Positions 23,745-34,682 of a stretch of 64,000 nucleotides of DNA are shown in pieces (positions within the stretch are counted from its first letter, which is position 1; the number at the start of each line of letters is the position of its first letter). Source of the DNA: Hypoxylon rubiginosum (Eukaryota; Ascomycota; Sordariomycetes; Xylariales; Hypoxylaceae). The stretch spans positions 1,550,001 through 1,614,000 of the forward strand of contig CADCXA010000031.1 of the NCBI GenBank assembly GCA_902806565.1, in the 5' to 3' direction. A model generated the notes under the pieces. It made no database searches, was not told the origin of the DNA, and was given only the letters and a program-made list of their open reading frames with translations. Made by a program: the position numbers and the translations under genes.

Positions 23745-25013
23745 ATGCGTCTGGCTACGCTTAATGCGTTCCTGGTACTGTCCGGGGCATTGGCCAGAGC
23801 CGATGCTTCCGCTGGGATCTGCCCATCAAGCCCGCTGCAGGTCGTCAACCAAATATGTGTAAACCCGGAATATGTACGAGTCACGTCTCAGAAAAGCCCT
23901 GGAGATGCGATTACACTGGAATCATCTTGGAAGGGGCCAGAGCATTGCGTTAATGACACATGCATCTTTTTCAATGAGCGTGTAGGCGATGGCATTGTTA
24001 TCCTCACAACTGAAAGAAACGCAGCCATAGCAAGTAACTTCCCAAGCACTGATCGACCTAAAGAGAACGTTCTACCGTTCCACGTTGCAGAAGTTCCAGG
24101 GAAGGGCATCGGCATCGTCGCGGATAGGAAAATACCCAAAGGCGAAACCATCCTGATACGGACCCCGACAATGATGGTGCAGACAGCTCCTCACGTGGGA
24201 CTGGAATTAGGTACGAGGGATTTACTTTATGATCTAGCTGTTCAAAAGCTTCCGAGCAAAGGACATGAGCTTTTCATGGGACAGATGGGAAAAGACGTCT
24301 ACGACAAGATAGAGACAAATTGCTTCCAGCTGTATATCGACGGAGCGAATGAATCGGGTAGCCATCTTGGCTGTTATCCCGAGATATCTCGATTCAACCA
24401 CGACTGCCGGCCAAAGTAAGTCTCCTATGGGGGAGTTGATACGAAACACCGAGAAAAACTGCGACTAAGAAATATTAGTGTAAACTACCGCATAAATAAC
24501 ATGGCTCACACGACAGTCGCAGCGCGCGACATCGCGCCAGGCGAGGAGCTGAGCATCAGCTACATCGAGCTGATGCTCCCGCGGGAGGAGCGGCGCTCGC
24601 GCCTGCGGAGGTGGGGGTTCGAGTGCGCGTGCCCGCACTGCAGCGTGAGCGACGCGCAGGCGGCCGAGTCGGACGCGCGGCTGCGGACGATCGAGGAGCT
24701 CGAGGGCGCGCTGGAGAACTTCAACGAGACGGTGGTGGCGGCCGACACGGGCGCGCGGGTGGCGGACCTGTACGAGACGGAGGGCCTGCACGCGTACCTC
24801 GGGCGGGCGTACACGCGGGCGGCGCTGAACTTCGCGCTGTTCGGCGAGGCGGAGCGGGCGCGCGAGTACGCGCGGGCGGCGGTAGCGGCGCTCGAGAGGG
24901 AGTCTGGGTCGGACACGGCCGACGTGAGGGCTATGCGAGTCCTGGCGGAGGATCCGAGGAAGCATTGGACGTGGGGAAAGCGGCGGAAGGGCAAGCCTGG
25001 TAAGGGGCAGTAG
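23745..25013 (+). CDS. SET-domain protein with N-terminal signal peptide
   Basis: SET domains are usually lysine methyltransferases. Exons 23745-24415 and 24479-25013 (63-nt intron) give 401 aa. The first ~20 residues (MRLATLNAFLVLSGALARADA) look like a secretion signal, followed by about 90 residues with four cysteines. The SET domain starts near GKGIGIVADRKIPKGE. Its signature SRFNHDCRPN is rebuilt across the splice junction (Asn224), then GEELSISY (Tyr252) and a post-SET CACPHC (Cys273/275/278), as in the Set5/SMYD type. The tail is Ala/Glu-rich and helical, ending Lys/Gly-rich. The signal peptide is at odds with a nuclear role; similar secreted forms seem to occur in other filamentous fungi. 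Exon 2 is far more GC-rich than exon 1. Confidence 0.85.
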
Positions 25014-25351
25014 TGTATTTCAGGAGATTAAGGATATACTACTTGGATAGGTACCTATACCTAGTTCCTAATCAGTGGTTGCTACTTGCTGTTGATAACT
25101 TTTCTCGGCTTCCCAAAGATACCTACACGAGATAGAAGCGTCAACGGCGATGGTTGAAATTTTAGGGTCCGGAAATAGTTGTCTTTCATGCTACACGCTT
25201 ACGTGATATGGGGCAGTTAAGCAAAAGGTGCTGTTATTTATTACTCGGTCTTAGTTGGTTCTTGATTTCCTTCTGCAGACCGCTACTAACAGCAAAACTA
25301 CATCCAAGTTCCTAAAGCCTACAAGACCGTACCAACACCTATTTCATTCAA
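25014..25351. other. Intergenic region
   Basis: 338 bp between two plus-strand genes, with an AGGTACCTATACCTAG palindrome cluster near 25048. Nothing else is seen. Confidence 0.5.
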
Positions 25352-26352
25352 ATGTCCGCGCAGCAGTCTGACTCGCAATGTGCCGAGGTCTTTCCACCCT
25401 GGGGCGCTTTTCCCGCTGAGCAGTATCTCATCGTGAGTTGTGCTATCATGCTGCTATTATGTCATGACATGGGCTAACGGCACGCCTATAGCGCCATTGG
25501 GATTACTCCTCTACTGCCTCTCGATCAGATCAGAGTCGTGATCAGATCCGTGCATACCTGCAGTTGGACACCATCCCCGCATCTTGGGATGCAATAGGCC
25601 GCCAGACTGTCAATATCCCACCCTTAGAACGCGTCCCGACTGCGAAGGAGGTCCGTGATATCCTCGCACCTTGGCGGCCTCTATATCTACGCCGAGCCGC
25701 TCTGTTCATCTGGAAGAGCTACGACGACGAAGCAATTCGGCTGCGCACGCATTATGGTGACGGCGATGACAAGTTCGCCGAGTGGCGTGAGGTTGACCGA
25801 GACATGGATCCCACGTTCGAAGAAGACCTTATCCCCTTGATCGAATTGAATGATCCTCAGATCTTCGACTTCGGCGAGAATTGGAACAGGGTCTTCGACA
25901 TCCTCCCGGAGCTTGCCGGCCCTCAACAAGGCTACATCTGTACCTTTGAGGGCGGCATCTCACATAGGGACCTGCTGTCTATTCGCCAGCGGCTTAGGGA
26001 AAGGGTTATGCGTGCCGAAGACAAAGAAGAGGAAGTTGAATGTGGTATTGGAATGGAACTCCAGTTCATGGCTGTGCAGGCGTACCTCATCGTAGCCGAT
26101 CGTGAGGCGTTTGAGACTGATAAACTACGGATCCTATACCTTGATGCCAGGGGTAATATCGTACGGCACTCTCGGCTTGCGCCTGAAAATGTCTGGGAAG
26201 CCCGTGGAGAATGGAGTGGAGCCAAGTACAGAGACTCTCAGTGGTGGAAGGAGAAAGAGTATTTTACTCAACCTGGTGGTACCCTCGGAGAGAAGTACAA
26301 GGCTAAAGGCGAGATAGGACGCATTCTGTACGATGTAGAAGACCTTCTGTGA
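25352..26352 (+). CDS. Hypothetical protein, 313 aa
   Basis: Not recognised. Exons 25352-25432 and 25492-26352, with a 59-nt intron (GTGAGT donor, GCTAAC branch, TAG acceptor, phase 0), read MSAQQSDSQ...EQYLI joined to RHWDYSSTA. The protein is soluble-looking, acidic and tryptophan-rich, with no signal peptide or membrane segment. The middle contains LAPWRPLYLRRAALFIWKSYDDEA, and the end is rich in Lys/Glu (WWKEKEYFT, GEKYKAKGEIGRIL). Codon use is like its neighbours and the frame is unbroken, which with the clean intron supports a real gene. No domain can be named. Confidence 0.75.
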
Positions 26353-26694
26353 TTCGGCTATACTTTTGTACTTTTTGGTAAGCAGGTGTCACTCTTGTAT
26401 TTTCATAGCCTTGAGATCTTAAATGATATGACAGGCATGCAACTTGAGAACTATGTCTTGTCTGTATGCATTCTGTTCTTCACTTGGTCATTCCCGGGTT
26501 GAAATGGTGTTGGAGTAGTTGTCTGTGGACGTCATGGTTAGGATAGCACTTAGGTCGAAGACCGGCGAGGACCATGAATTTGCTTACCTATTTATGAAAC
26601 CTCGGTCATCGCCCAAGGAAGACACTGGCCTATTAATATGTACATCAGATTTGTTTTCTAGCCCTCCCATGTCTAATGGGTGATCTGTATCCGA
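26353..26694. other. Intergenic region, convergent genes
   Basis: 342 bp between convergent gene ends. Nothing is seen beyond probable 3' untranslated sequence. Confidence 0.5.
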
Positions 26695-27473
26695 TTACTC
26701 ATTTCGCTTCTGGGGTTTGCAAATAAATCCGTAGTATCCAAATGAGCTATCCGAAGCACCAAGTGTTTCTACTTGGATCTCCCAATCTAAGCCTTCACGT
26801 TGTAGGAGTGGTCTCATAAAATGAGGCTGGCGATATGTGACGTAAAGAAATACTCCGTCAGATTTCAGGACACGGAATACCTGTACGTATGGTAAGCTTT
26901 TTGAAGGTAATGCGTAGGTTATTTCGCCTAAGAACTGACCTCTCTAAGATACCGACCGGTATTTTGAACAACTTCAGACGGTGGGTTCCAAGGGCTTCCG
27001 TAGATCATTGCGTCCATTGTGCTCTTGTCGAAGGCAAGATCTATAGACTGAGATGGAATGCCGTCCATTTGACGGATGTCCATTTGCATCCATTGGATTC
27101 CCTCTATATCGGCATGTCTCTTGGACATAAGCTCGACGAGGGGAGTAGAGAAGTCAACACAGATTTGAGATGTGTATCCCCTATCGGCGAGATCCCGGGG
27201 TATCGTCTATCCTCAAGTCAGTTTTGCATACGTTGGACGTTGGTACTAGGCATATTCCAGATGGCTGATACATACGCTGTCGCCTGATCCTAGATGTAAT
27301 ATGCTTGGTGCTGTCTCTGGCGCCCGCAGTTGAAAGAGATTTCGGTCGAAGAATTCTTCAAGATCACCGAAGGATCTGAACCACTCATGGAGTTGTTGGT
27401 CCGGCCCGACTTTAGAATATCGTTCATCCCAATAGTCGGCATGGGTTAGACGCCTCAACTCTTCGTCTGCCAT
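26695..27473 (-). CDS. Class I SAM-dependent methyltransferase (METTL13/EEF1AKMT4-like)
   Basis: Small Rossmann-fold methyltransferase; relatives methylate lysines or N-termini of proteins such as elongation factor 1A. The substrate here is unknown. Three minus-strand exons, 27473-27276, 27206-26940 and 26880-26695, with introns of 69 and 59 nt, all in phase 0, give 216 aa. The N-terminus ADYWDERY is typical of the group. SAM motif I is ILHLGSGDS (about 58-66), joined by splicing to TIPRDLADRGY; CVDFS is the acidic strand-2 site; DLAFDKSTMDAM matches the family's D-x3-(E/D)KGTLDA signature. The C-terminal strand VFRVLKSDGVFLYVTYRQP completes the fold. The product is short but has all core elements. 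No targeting signal is seen. Confidence 0.88.
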
Positions 27474-28252
27474 TGGAATCCACTTTGGTAAAAATTAAGA
27501 CAGGGTATTTCAGGATGAAAGCCGGCTGTCAGTAGTTTCATCACCTACGGAATACAGGTGTTTGCTGGCGTTTGCTGGCATCTCCCCCTTTGTGGACAAA
27601 GAAATGTCTTTCGTAGAAGTCCCCATCTTGCGCATTAATCGGGTTAGATGGAAGATTTAGGTTTTAGAATTAGACCCTAAGCTAGAATCGGTGGACCTAT
27701 ATGTAACTAGCCGAGTGTTTGTCTAAGCAGCATAACAGCTGCGGGAACTGCATCGAAGGTCACGTGAGACGAGACGCCTATCGCTGAGTAATTGTGTGTT
27801 AGAAAATCTGGTCACGAAACATTTTCTCTTCTCCTACAATTTATAAGTAACCATACACTTTCCGGTTCCTCGGTTACCTAAGCATCTAATATGACATCTG
27901 ATATTATTGAATGGATATAATACGGAAAACGAAAGCAGCCTCCGTTAACCGAGTCCGAGTTCCCAACATAAAAGTAATCTTATTGAAGTGTTGAGTTGAA
28001 AGTCCGTCGTTGATTAGACTAACTGTCAACAAGCTCCACTTACCTCGGCTCTTGCGCGTCTAGCACAGTTTGAACCCCTGATATGCATGAAAGCCAAAGA
28101 TCTTCAGCTTATCTTATTCCGTAGTTCTGCTAGACCCTATATTAATTCTTGATGCACTTCAAGATAATCTGTTGGTATTCTAAGGTTTACTTGTCTAGTT
28201 ACCTACCCATTCACTAAGCTTCTTTCTTTCTGTTCTCGCCTCATCTCATACC
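27474..28252. promoter_or_regulatory. Divergent intergenic/promoter region
   Basis: 779 bp between a minus-strand methyltransferase and a plus-strand hydrolase gene. It holds a CACGTG box at 27761-27766 and a pyrimidine-rich leader just before the ATG at 28253. No gene is seen. Confidence 0.5.
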
Positions 28253-29128
28253 ATGTCTGTGAAAAAGTCGACAGCGCCGGGGTTTACGCCTATCTCCGAT
28301 CGGATTTTTATCCACAACGAAGAGGCCAATACCCCTGAAAAAGACCACCCGACGACAATTCTCATCTACGGCTGGGGCGACGGACTTCCGAAACATGTCG
28401 CCAAATACGCAGACGGTTATCGCAAACTGTTCCCGACAGCTCGGATCATAATGGTTATTTCGTCAATCTTTGCTGCCACATATCAATCACTTGAGCAACG
28501 GACCGAGGCCATGCTCCCTATTATCGACTTGGTGTTTCCAACTCTCGACGACAGCTCGGAGAAGGTTATAATGCACATAATGTCTAACACGGGCGGTATT
28601 TTCGCAGCCGCGACTTTCAACGCTTTCCAGCGGCGTCATGGAACACACAATGTGTTTCCCCATCACCTATGTGTGAGCGATTCCACACCCGGTAGCCTTG
28701 TGTTTTCGACCGAGGTCAGTCGCTGGTCCAGGGCGATGACGCTGGGGACGGCGAACTGGTTTCCCTGGCCGTTTGGGGTGACGCAGAGGATATGGTGGGC
28801 GTTCTTGTACGCCATGTACTTCCTGGAAAAGGCGATTGGGAGAGAACCTTCTGGAATCTACAGCTGTAGGGTATTCTTAGACCACGCGATGGCGACGCCC
28901 AGAGCCCTTAGGTTATACATGTATTCCAAGCAGGACGATCTCATCGGGTGGGAGGACCTCGAAGCGCAAGCGGAGATTGCGAAGAGTAGGGGATACACAA
29001 CGGTCTTGGAGATGTTCGAGGATTCTCCTCACGTTGGGCACATGCGGATGCACCCGAATCAATATTGGGGTGCGATACATGAATGGTGGAAGGCGTCAAT
29101 GGCGCTAGAGGGAAGCGCGAAGTCTTAG
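28253..29128 (+). CDS. DUF829/TMEM53-like alpha/beta-hydrolase (PaxU-like)
   Basis: Single-exon gene, 291 aa, start context ACCATGTC. It belongs to the alpha/beta-hydrolase-like group that includes animal TMEM53 and fungal PaxU, named from the paxilline gene region; a biochemical role is not settled. Visible features: strand-helix ILIYGWGD near residue 36, a nucleophile-elbow-like MSNTGG (the family has SNGG in place of GXSXG), a helical middle with WFPWPFGV and WWAFLYAMYFLEKA, then YSKQDDLIGWEDLEA supplying the acid and DSPHVGHM the probable catalytic His. No signal peptide is seen. There is no indole-diterpene cluster nearby, so the PaxU likeness is family-level only. Confidence 0.85.
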   Translation: MSVKKSTAPGFTPISDRIFIHNEEANTPEKDHPTTILIYGWGDGLPKHVAKYADGYRKLFPTARIIMVISSIFAATYQSLEQRTEAMLPIIDLVFPTLDDSSEKVIMHIMSNTGGIFAAATFNAFQRRHGTHNVFPHHLCVSDSTPGSLVFSTEVSRWSRAMTLGTANWFPWPFGVTQRIWWAFLYAMYFLEKAIGREPSGIYSCRVFLDHAMATPRALRLYMYSKQDDLIGWEDLEAQAEIAKSRGYTTVLEMFEDSPHVGHMRMHPNQYWGAIHEWWKASMALEGSAKS

Positions 29129-31260
29129 TAAAGGGTGCTTTATCGCAAAGGAACTGTGATGAATGGTCAGTTCTGTACTCCCATGAGCCAGATCCAGACA
29201 TGGAATTAGTAGCCACAGTTTGTAAATACCTACCTAAGGTAAATATCCTGCCAATCTATTACCTGCTAGTCTCAAACGAAGACCGAAGGTCGACGCAAGG
29301 ATTCCCACAGCCACGTAAATATGCCATGTCGAGGAAGGGAATTGTCCACCTTATAGTCGCTCTCGCGACATCCTTCTGTTGAACATAAGCACTTGGCTCA
29401 TGGTCTAACCTAAACCTTCTTTCTTGAATCCATGTTGCTGACCACGGACGTCACGTGGATTTGCAAAGTCTCTATCGTGGACGGAATATATATGGATTGT
29501 AGATAGTATAAGGTTAACAGTGACAAAATCAATCTTGACCCCCACGCAGGATTCACCTGCGCCGTGACCATACCGACAACAATCATTTCCGGACCTATCA
29601 GACTCCAAGGACGAGCTACAGCAGACCCGTGATGAACCGAGTGGATTAGATCCGGATCCTTGCTTCCCTTAACCACAGTCCTCAGCTCGCAGTTATCAGC
29701 TCGCAGCCCATAGCCCGATTCGGACTAAGTCTAACTTGCTTTCAACCCGCAGACATTTGCCGATAACGTCATTCACTCTATTTTGAAACTGCACGTAGCT
29801 AAGCTTTGAGAGGATTTTAACTAATGAGCCAAGTCGGCACCAAGTTTCATATCTTAACCGTTCCACCAGTAACACGGCCAAGCATTGAAGTCTATTTCTC
29901 ACTGTTAGGACATCATATAACATCCGATACAACGAAGAATCAATGATTGCGGGCGACTAGAGAGCTTAGTATGTCAAGTTTTGTGTTACCATGGTATATA
30001 CAACAGTATCATATAATTATTAGATACTTGCATAATGGTTAGAAAACAAAGCCTTACTCATACAATCAACAGAAGAAATTCAGATCATGTCAACCCATAT
30101 TAGCAGCTTGTACGAAACATTATAGAATTTATCGTCTTCTAAAAATAGACCAGTCATTGTAAAATAAGTTAAAGAGGAGACCGCGATGAAAGATCGAAGC
30201 TAGCATACCTACGCACATATCCTATCAGTCTAAAGCTGTCGACTCTTCGTCTCATAATTAATTAAATATTAAAATTCTAGAAGATTTCTTATCCAAAAAT
30301 AGGAAACTTTTTAATAGTATGTCACTGCACATGTACGTCAGTCTTCTACAAAGTAAGGTGATTCTGGCTCGCTAGCCTCAATTTCGCCGAGCTATCTTTA
30401 AGAGGGAATGGCGCTAACGCAGGGAACCCCAAAGGGGCAGGTGGACGTAGAATCCTAATTTCTGGAAAAGGCTAGGTCCCAGCTTAATAATAAATCTATA
30501 ATTGGGTAACACTTGCAAAAGCACGACGTTGCGTTGCGAGAGAGTAGATGGCCTAAGTTATTTGAACCATAGGATCAATCATAGTATACACGTACCGACG
30601 CTAGACATGGGGTTCCACTACTCTATCTTGTTTAGGTGGGATACGATTTATACATAGTAGCACGTCATCCTAAACACCTAAATAAGGACAACCATAGGTA
30701 TGCACTCAAGGACGACATGGTACGAGACGGGTCTTTCTATTTTGATAGAGGCATTGATAGGCCCGCTGTGAAGAATAGTACGAAGACGCAGATCCTGAAC
30801 AAGTTCAGATCCTCTGCCTTCTGCAAATACTCCGATTTCTTTCCCGAGCCTCATTTAGTGCTGGCCTGTCGACTAGGGAAGGAGAGAAAGATGAAGGGGG
30901 GCAAGGTTTAGACATCGAAGGAGTTCAAGATCTTCCAAGATGAGGCTCGATATACTTCCAGTCAAGCTTTTGTATACCGTAATAGATGCTGCTACTGTTG
31001 AGGCCGAATGTATAGGAGCTCCTGATGACGTGTTATAGGAATCGTGATAGACACAACAGCTCGGGAGGAAGAATATTAGCTTTCCTAGCATAAAGGCTAT
31101 CGTCTATAGCTAAGAACTTTCAGTATATAAAGCATCGCCGTCGTCTGAATTGCAACATATCTCGTTACACAGACATCATCTTCACTCAACACTACGAACA
31201 GCAAACCTCCGCAATAAACCTAGATTTATCTACATTCAAGACAGATCACATTTATTCAAA
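29129..31260. other. Intergenic region, 2.1 kb
   Basis: AT-leaning DNA with only short frames. Frames at 29410-29676 (-) and 30636-30911 (+) have no recognised domain and are not called. A TATA box (TATATAAA, 31124-31131) lies about 130 bp before the next start codon. This stretch opens the gene-poor accessory part of the window. Confidence 0.5.
31124..31131 (+). promoter_or_regulatory. TATA box of the secreted Cys-rich protein gene
   Basis: TATATAAA, about 130 bp upstream of the ATG at 31261, followed by an A/C-rich leader. Confidence 0.55.
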
Positions 31261-32403
31261 ATGCTTTTTAAAAGCACCGCCATTTTAGCCGGCTTGGCTT
31301 TGGTACAAGCAGTACCAACGACGATTACCGAAGGGACCATAATGGATCTCATCTCTCGCCAAAACTCCGCAGATAAATTCCGCGACACCCTTCCAGGATG
31401 TGGAGTCGACCCCAGTTATGCCACCGACAAGTCGTCATACAAGATAGAACAGGGCGTGAAAGTTCCTAAGCAAGGAAGTGACGATGCCTGTACGTCGGGT
31501 CATAAGGGTAGTCATTGCTGGTAAGTTGTATCTTGGGAACCTCACCCTACCTACGAATGATGGCATTCTGACTCAATATTGTTTAGGACTGAGTATTATA
31601 TCGTCGAAAGCGAGGTCGAATACAACAACTGGGCTAACTCAGGTGAGTTCCTTTTCCTTTTTTTTTAGTGCATAGGTACATTTCTGTAAAATCACATACT
31701 CATCGTGATATAGGTTCGGCTATCGACTGCAATTCGACAAGTAGATGCAGCTCTACGGATATAGACCTCGGGCAGACCTGTCAGTCCCACACGGTCTCGC
31801 ACTCCAAAGGAGGAGAATGGAAGATCCTCGACGTAGCCATTGACGGCAAGATCTGGAAAGACTGGGGTCTTAAAGCTGGTAGCGCAGTTAGCTTCAAGTG
31901 GGATGATACGAAGTCTGACACAAAGACGGTCTGCACCAGCCAATCTGCGAGGAAGTAAGTGCCCTCCACCATCATAACTATCATCGTCACTATAAAGAGG
32001 CTTTTCTAACACTCCAACTTCAGTCAATGCTCCTGGGAAGATGACAAGTGCCACCAGATCTGGTACGCACAACGAGACATGCGACTATACGGGTATGCGA
32101 TGCGTGTCTGCAACGGCAAAACAAGTAATCCGAGTAAGAATATGCTCCCCCCCCCCCCCCCCCCCCCCGCGCTTCTGATATCCTGGGTATGGGTATAGTA
32201 AAGCTAATCTTTCTTCAACCATTATAGATGTGCAGATGAACGAGAAGAAAGCCAATGGCAAATGGGTCCACGGAATGCAGGACTTTAGCATCAGACTGCC
32301 AATCAACAAGCTCGTCGGCTGCAATGCTCAGTGCGAGCAGACATCATACCCCGAGCCCATTCCGAACGAGCCCGGTCGTCACCCCTTCACTGCTGACTGG
32401 TAA
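31261..32403 (+). CDS. Secreted cysteine-rich protein, 280 aa
   Basis: Function unknown; an extracellular protein is predicted. Five exons: 31261-31520, 31587-31642, 31714-31954, 32024-32133 and 32228-32403. All junctions keep the frame, with clean GTAAG/GTGAG donors and TAG/CAG acceptors. Residues 1-17 (MLFKSTAILAGLALVQA) are a signal peptide. The mature part has 12 cysteines, an even number that suits six disulfides. Motifs include CTSGHKGSHCW, CNSTSRC, CSWEDDKCHQIW and VGCNAQC. From memory, similar Cys-rich hypothetical proteins with a CxW...KCH...W element exist in Sordariomycetes. An effector-like or antimicrobial role is possible but not shown. Intron 4 holds a 22-base C run. Confidence 0.82.
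32147..32168 (+). repeat. Poly-C run of 22 inside intron 4
   Basis: An uninterrupted run of 22 C residues 13 nt after the splice donor at 32134. Its length is probably unstable between strains, and it is a known kind of sequencing trouble spot. Confidence 0.9.
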
Positions 32404-33127
32404 TGGACTAGTACCCAATGGACTAAAGCGGTCGCAAAGCAGCATGCATAGCTAGCTGCACAGCTTCAGGGGTATACCAGTACCTCGTTATCTACTACAT
32501 GTGTTATAGCCAAGTTTTCCTATACCTGTATCTCTAATCTTTCCTACGTCTCAAGTCACTCTCTTCTACTGTCTACTGTCAAGGGGTGTCGATTATGGAC
32601 GGGGTCCGAGCCACACTATGTACATATTGTCTAGTTTCTAGCTATACATATGAAATACTTCATCATAAGTTTCTTGAGTACTATTATCCAATTACCTCCC
32701 GTACTCTGAAAATGCTGAATTGAACCTATCGGATACGAATAATGTTGGCTGCAAAACGGTTGCAGTTATCGATATCCATTTTCAGGTCGAGAACGAGTGT
32801 CGCACGAAACATCGGACGATGCTATTCCTTCAATTGCTGAGGGCCGTGCCTCGGCCGATATCCGAGTCATTCTAATGTATAGTGAAGGTCGACTAACAAT
32901 TTGCGGTCAAGTTCTAGTTTGTTAAATACGCTAACCTTTCCTACCTAGATGAGGATATATCGATAAATGCTAGGTGATCTAGGCGGTAGCTTTGCCGAGA
33001 ATTGGCCTGTTAGTAGATGTAGGACAGGCCACTGAGGGAGAGTCAATGGATTCTCTTTTATCTACCTAGGCATGGAGACCTGGAGCCGGCAGCGGTTAGG
33101 GGCATAACCTTTTGCGCAGGAACATTC
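32404..33127. other. Intergenic region
   Basis: 724 bp. A CCTAGG motif occurs at about 33065. No gene is seen. Confidence 0.5.
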
Positions 33128-33727
33128 GTGCATTCTCGTCGCGTGACTGGCCTCCTGACACCTCTTGCATTGAAGCCAGAAACCGTGACTGCCGCAAAGC
33201 CCACGCTCGTTCTCGCTCATGGCGTCTGGCATACTTCCAACACGTCATCCGAGTTTTCGGCCGTTTTGGGGGCAGCTGGGTACGAGGTTCACGTCCCCGC
33301 TCTTTTCTCGATGAACCATCTGCCGAACGAGGATCTGAATACGGACACCGACTTCCTACGAATCCTGCGTTCCTACGGGGGCCAGGTCGGAGCTAGCGGC
33401 GATCTTGGGGTTGCACGGCGCTCGGCTCTCGGCCTTCCAGGGGTGGGGTTGTTTCTCGCCTCATCTATATATGCGGCTGAGGTTGAACGATACGTATCCA
33501 CGTGCGGTCGGTGGAATGCCATGGCGAAGTTCCAGGAATTGAAATGGTGCGTGTGGAGGGTGATTCGGTGTCGTACCGTACACCTACGCCTCACAAGATT
33601 TGACTGTGCCCCTATTGGTACTTCAGATGGATATGGTCGAGGCGATGCGGGTACAGGGGCGCGAGGTGCAGACTCAGCATGCCCGAGGCTGTTATGACTG
33701 CGATATCGAAAAGTTCATTGCCACTTA
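33128..33727 (+). pseudogene. Decayed alpha/beta-hydrolase
   Basis: Remnant of a small esterase-type hydrolase. Intact pieces: the first strand KPTLVLAHGVWHTS with oxyanion-loop HG, then AAGYEVHVPAL, DTDFLRIL, the nucleophile-elbow-like RSYGGQVGAS, and GLPGVGLFLAS. The stretch that normally lies between the DT helix and HSYGG (strand plus most of a helix, about 15-20 residues) is missing without a frame change. No ATG opens the frame. After about 33540 the frame is lost; a last piece, DMVEAMRVQGREVQTQHARG, resembles the family's C-terminal helix and is found in another frame ending at 33727. Family assignment is from motif order. Confidence 0.65.
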
Positions 33728-34682
33728 GACATCAACAATCATGATTAATAGGTAACTATAAAGTAGGAGGATAGACATCCCGGACGCCGATCGGGGGCAA
33801 GGCAATCCCTTTTATCGTAGTCCGATTTAGGATGTGGCACAGACGCATGGACATAAAGTGGCGATTAACAGGTCCTTAATATCATCCAGCTTGTTTTCTG
33901 TCATGCCCATTCTGCCATTTCATTTTTTATAAGATGGCGTGCAGACCCATTTCGCCTGCGTTTCACCACCTCTGAAAGCTGGACCAAATTGCGAAGGGAG
34001 GTTGCGACATGCGATTACGACAGAAGCTTCGCGCTGATATTGACGCCTGTGGATACTTGATTGGTGGGACCTACGGAAAAGATCCATAATTGCTGAATAA
34101 GCGCACGCTGCAGAAGGCCACTTCTAGATAGCCAGATACCGTAGCGATAGCTTCTTGATTACATAAGCTCAGTACACGACAATTCAAATTTCAGCAGGTT
34201 CTTACAACTGTCCAGCCAAACATGCGCTGTTCTAGAACTCATTCCAATGGCAGTCATAAACCGAAGCTGCGGCTATTGTCGCTGATGTACGTCCTCATAT
34301 TCCCAAGCGGGATAAATTGTCCGCAAGAATATCAACGTTTTTACGTACCTGTCAAGACCTGTCAAGATAAACCAAGACCATAGCATCAACGTCATCGAGG
34401 ATCTAAGCGATTTGCAGACTTATGTAATTCATCACCTGCAGTGATCCTAAGCTAGATTAAGCTTAAAAGCTTAAATGGTACGGCCGATAGCTTGGCGCGA
34501 CCGATCGATCACGCAATTTTCAGAGATAATTGTTGAAATGGATCACCGAAATCTTCAAACTACCGGAACTAATAACAAACAGCGAGTGTATGATAATTCC
34601 GACCGCCTAAGTATCGAGCATCAAAGCAGTCCCTAGTTATTGCTTGCTGCAGCGGGGGCATCGAGACAATCCTTCGCCGACC
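33728..34682. other. Intergenic region
   Basis: 955 bp upstream of the permease. No gene, repeat or clear regulatory site is seen. Confidence 0.5.

Noticed and set aside
24465..24965. Minus-strand frames under the GC-rich SET exon
   Set aside because: They are Arg/Pro-rich shadow frames; the plus strand has SET and post-SET motifs.
29410..29676. 88-codon minus-strand hydrophobic frame
   Set aside because: It has some membrane-like stretches but no family match and no supporting gene signals.
30636..30911. 91-codon plus-strand frame
   Set aside because: No recognisable domain and no ATG context or introns that extend it.
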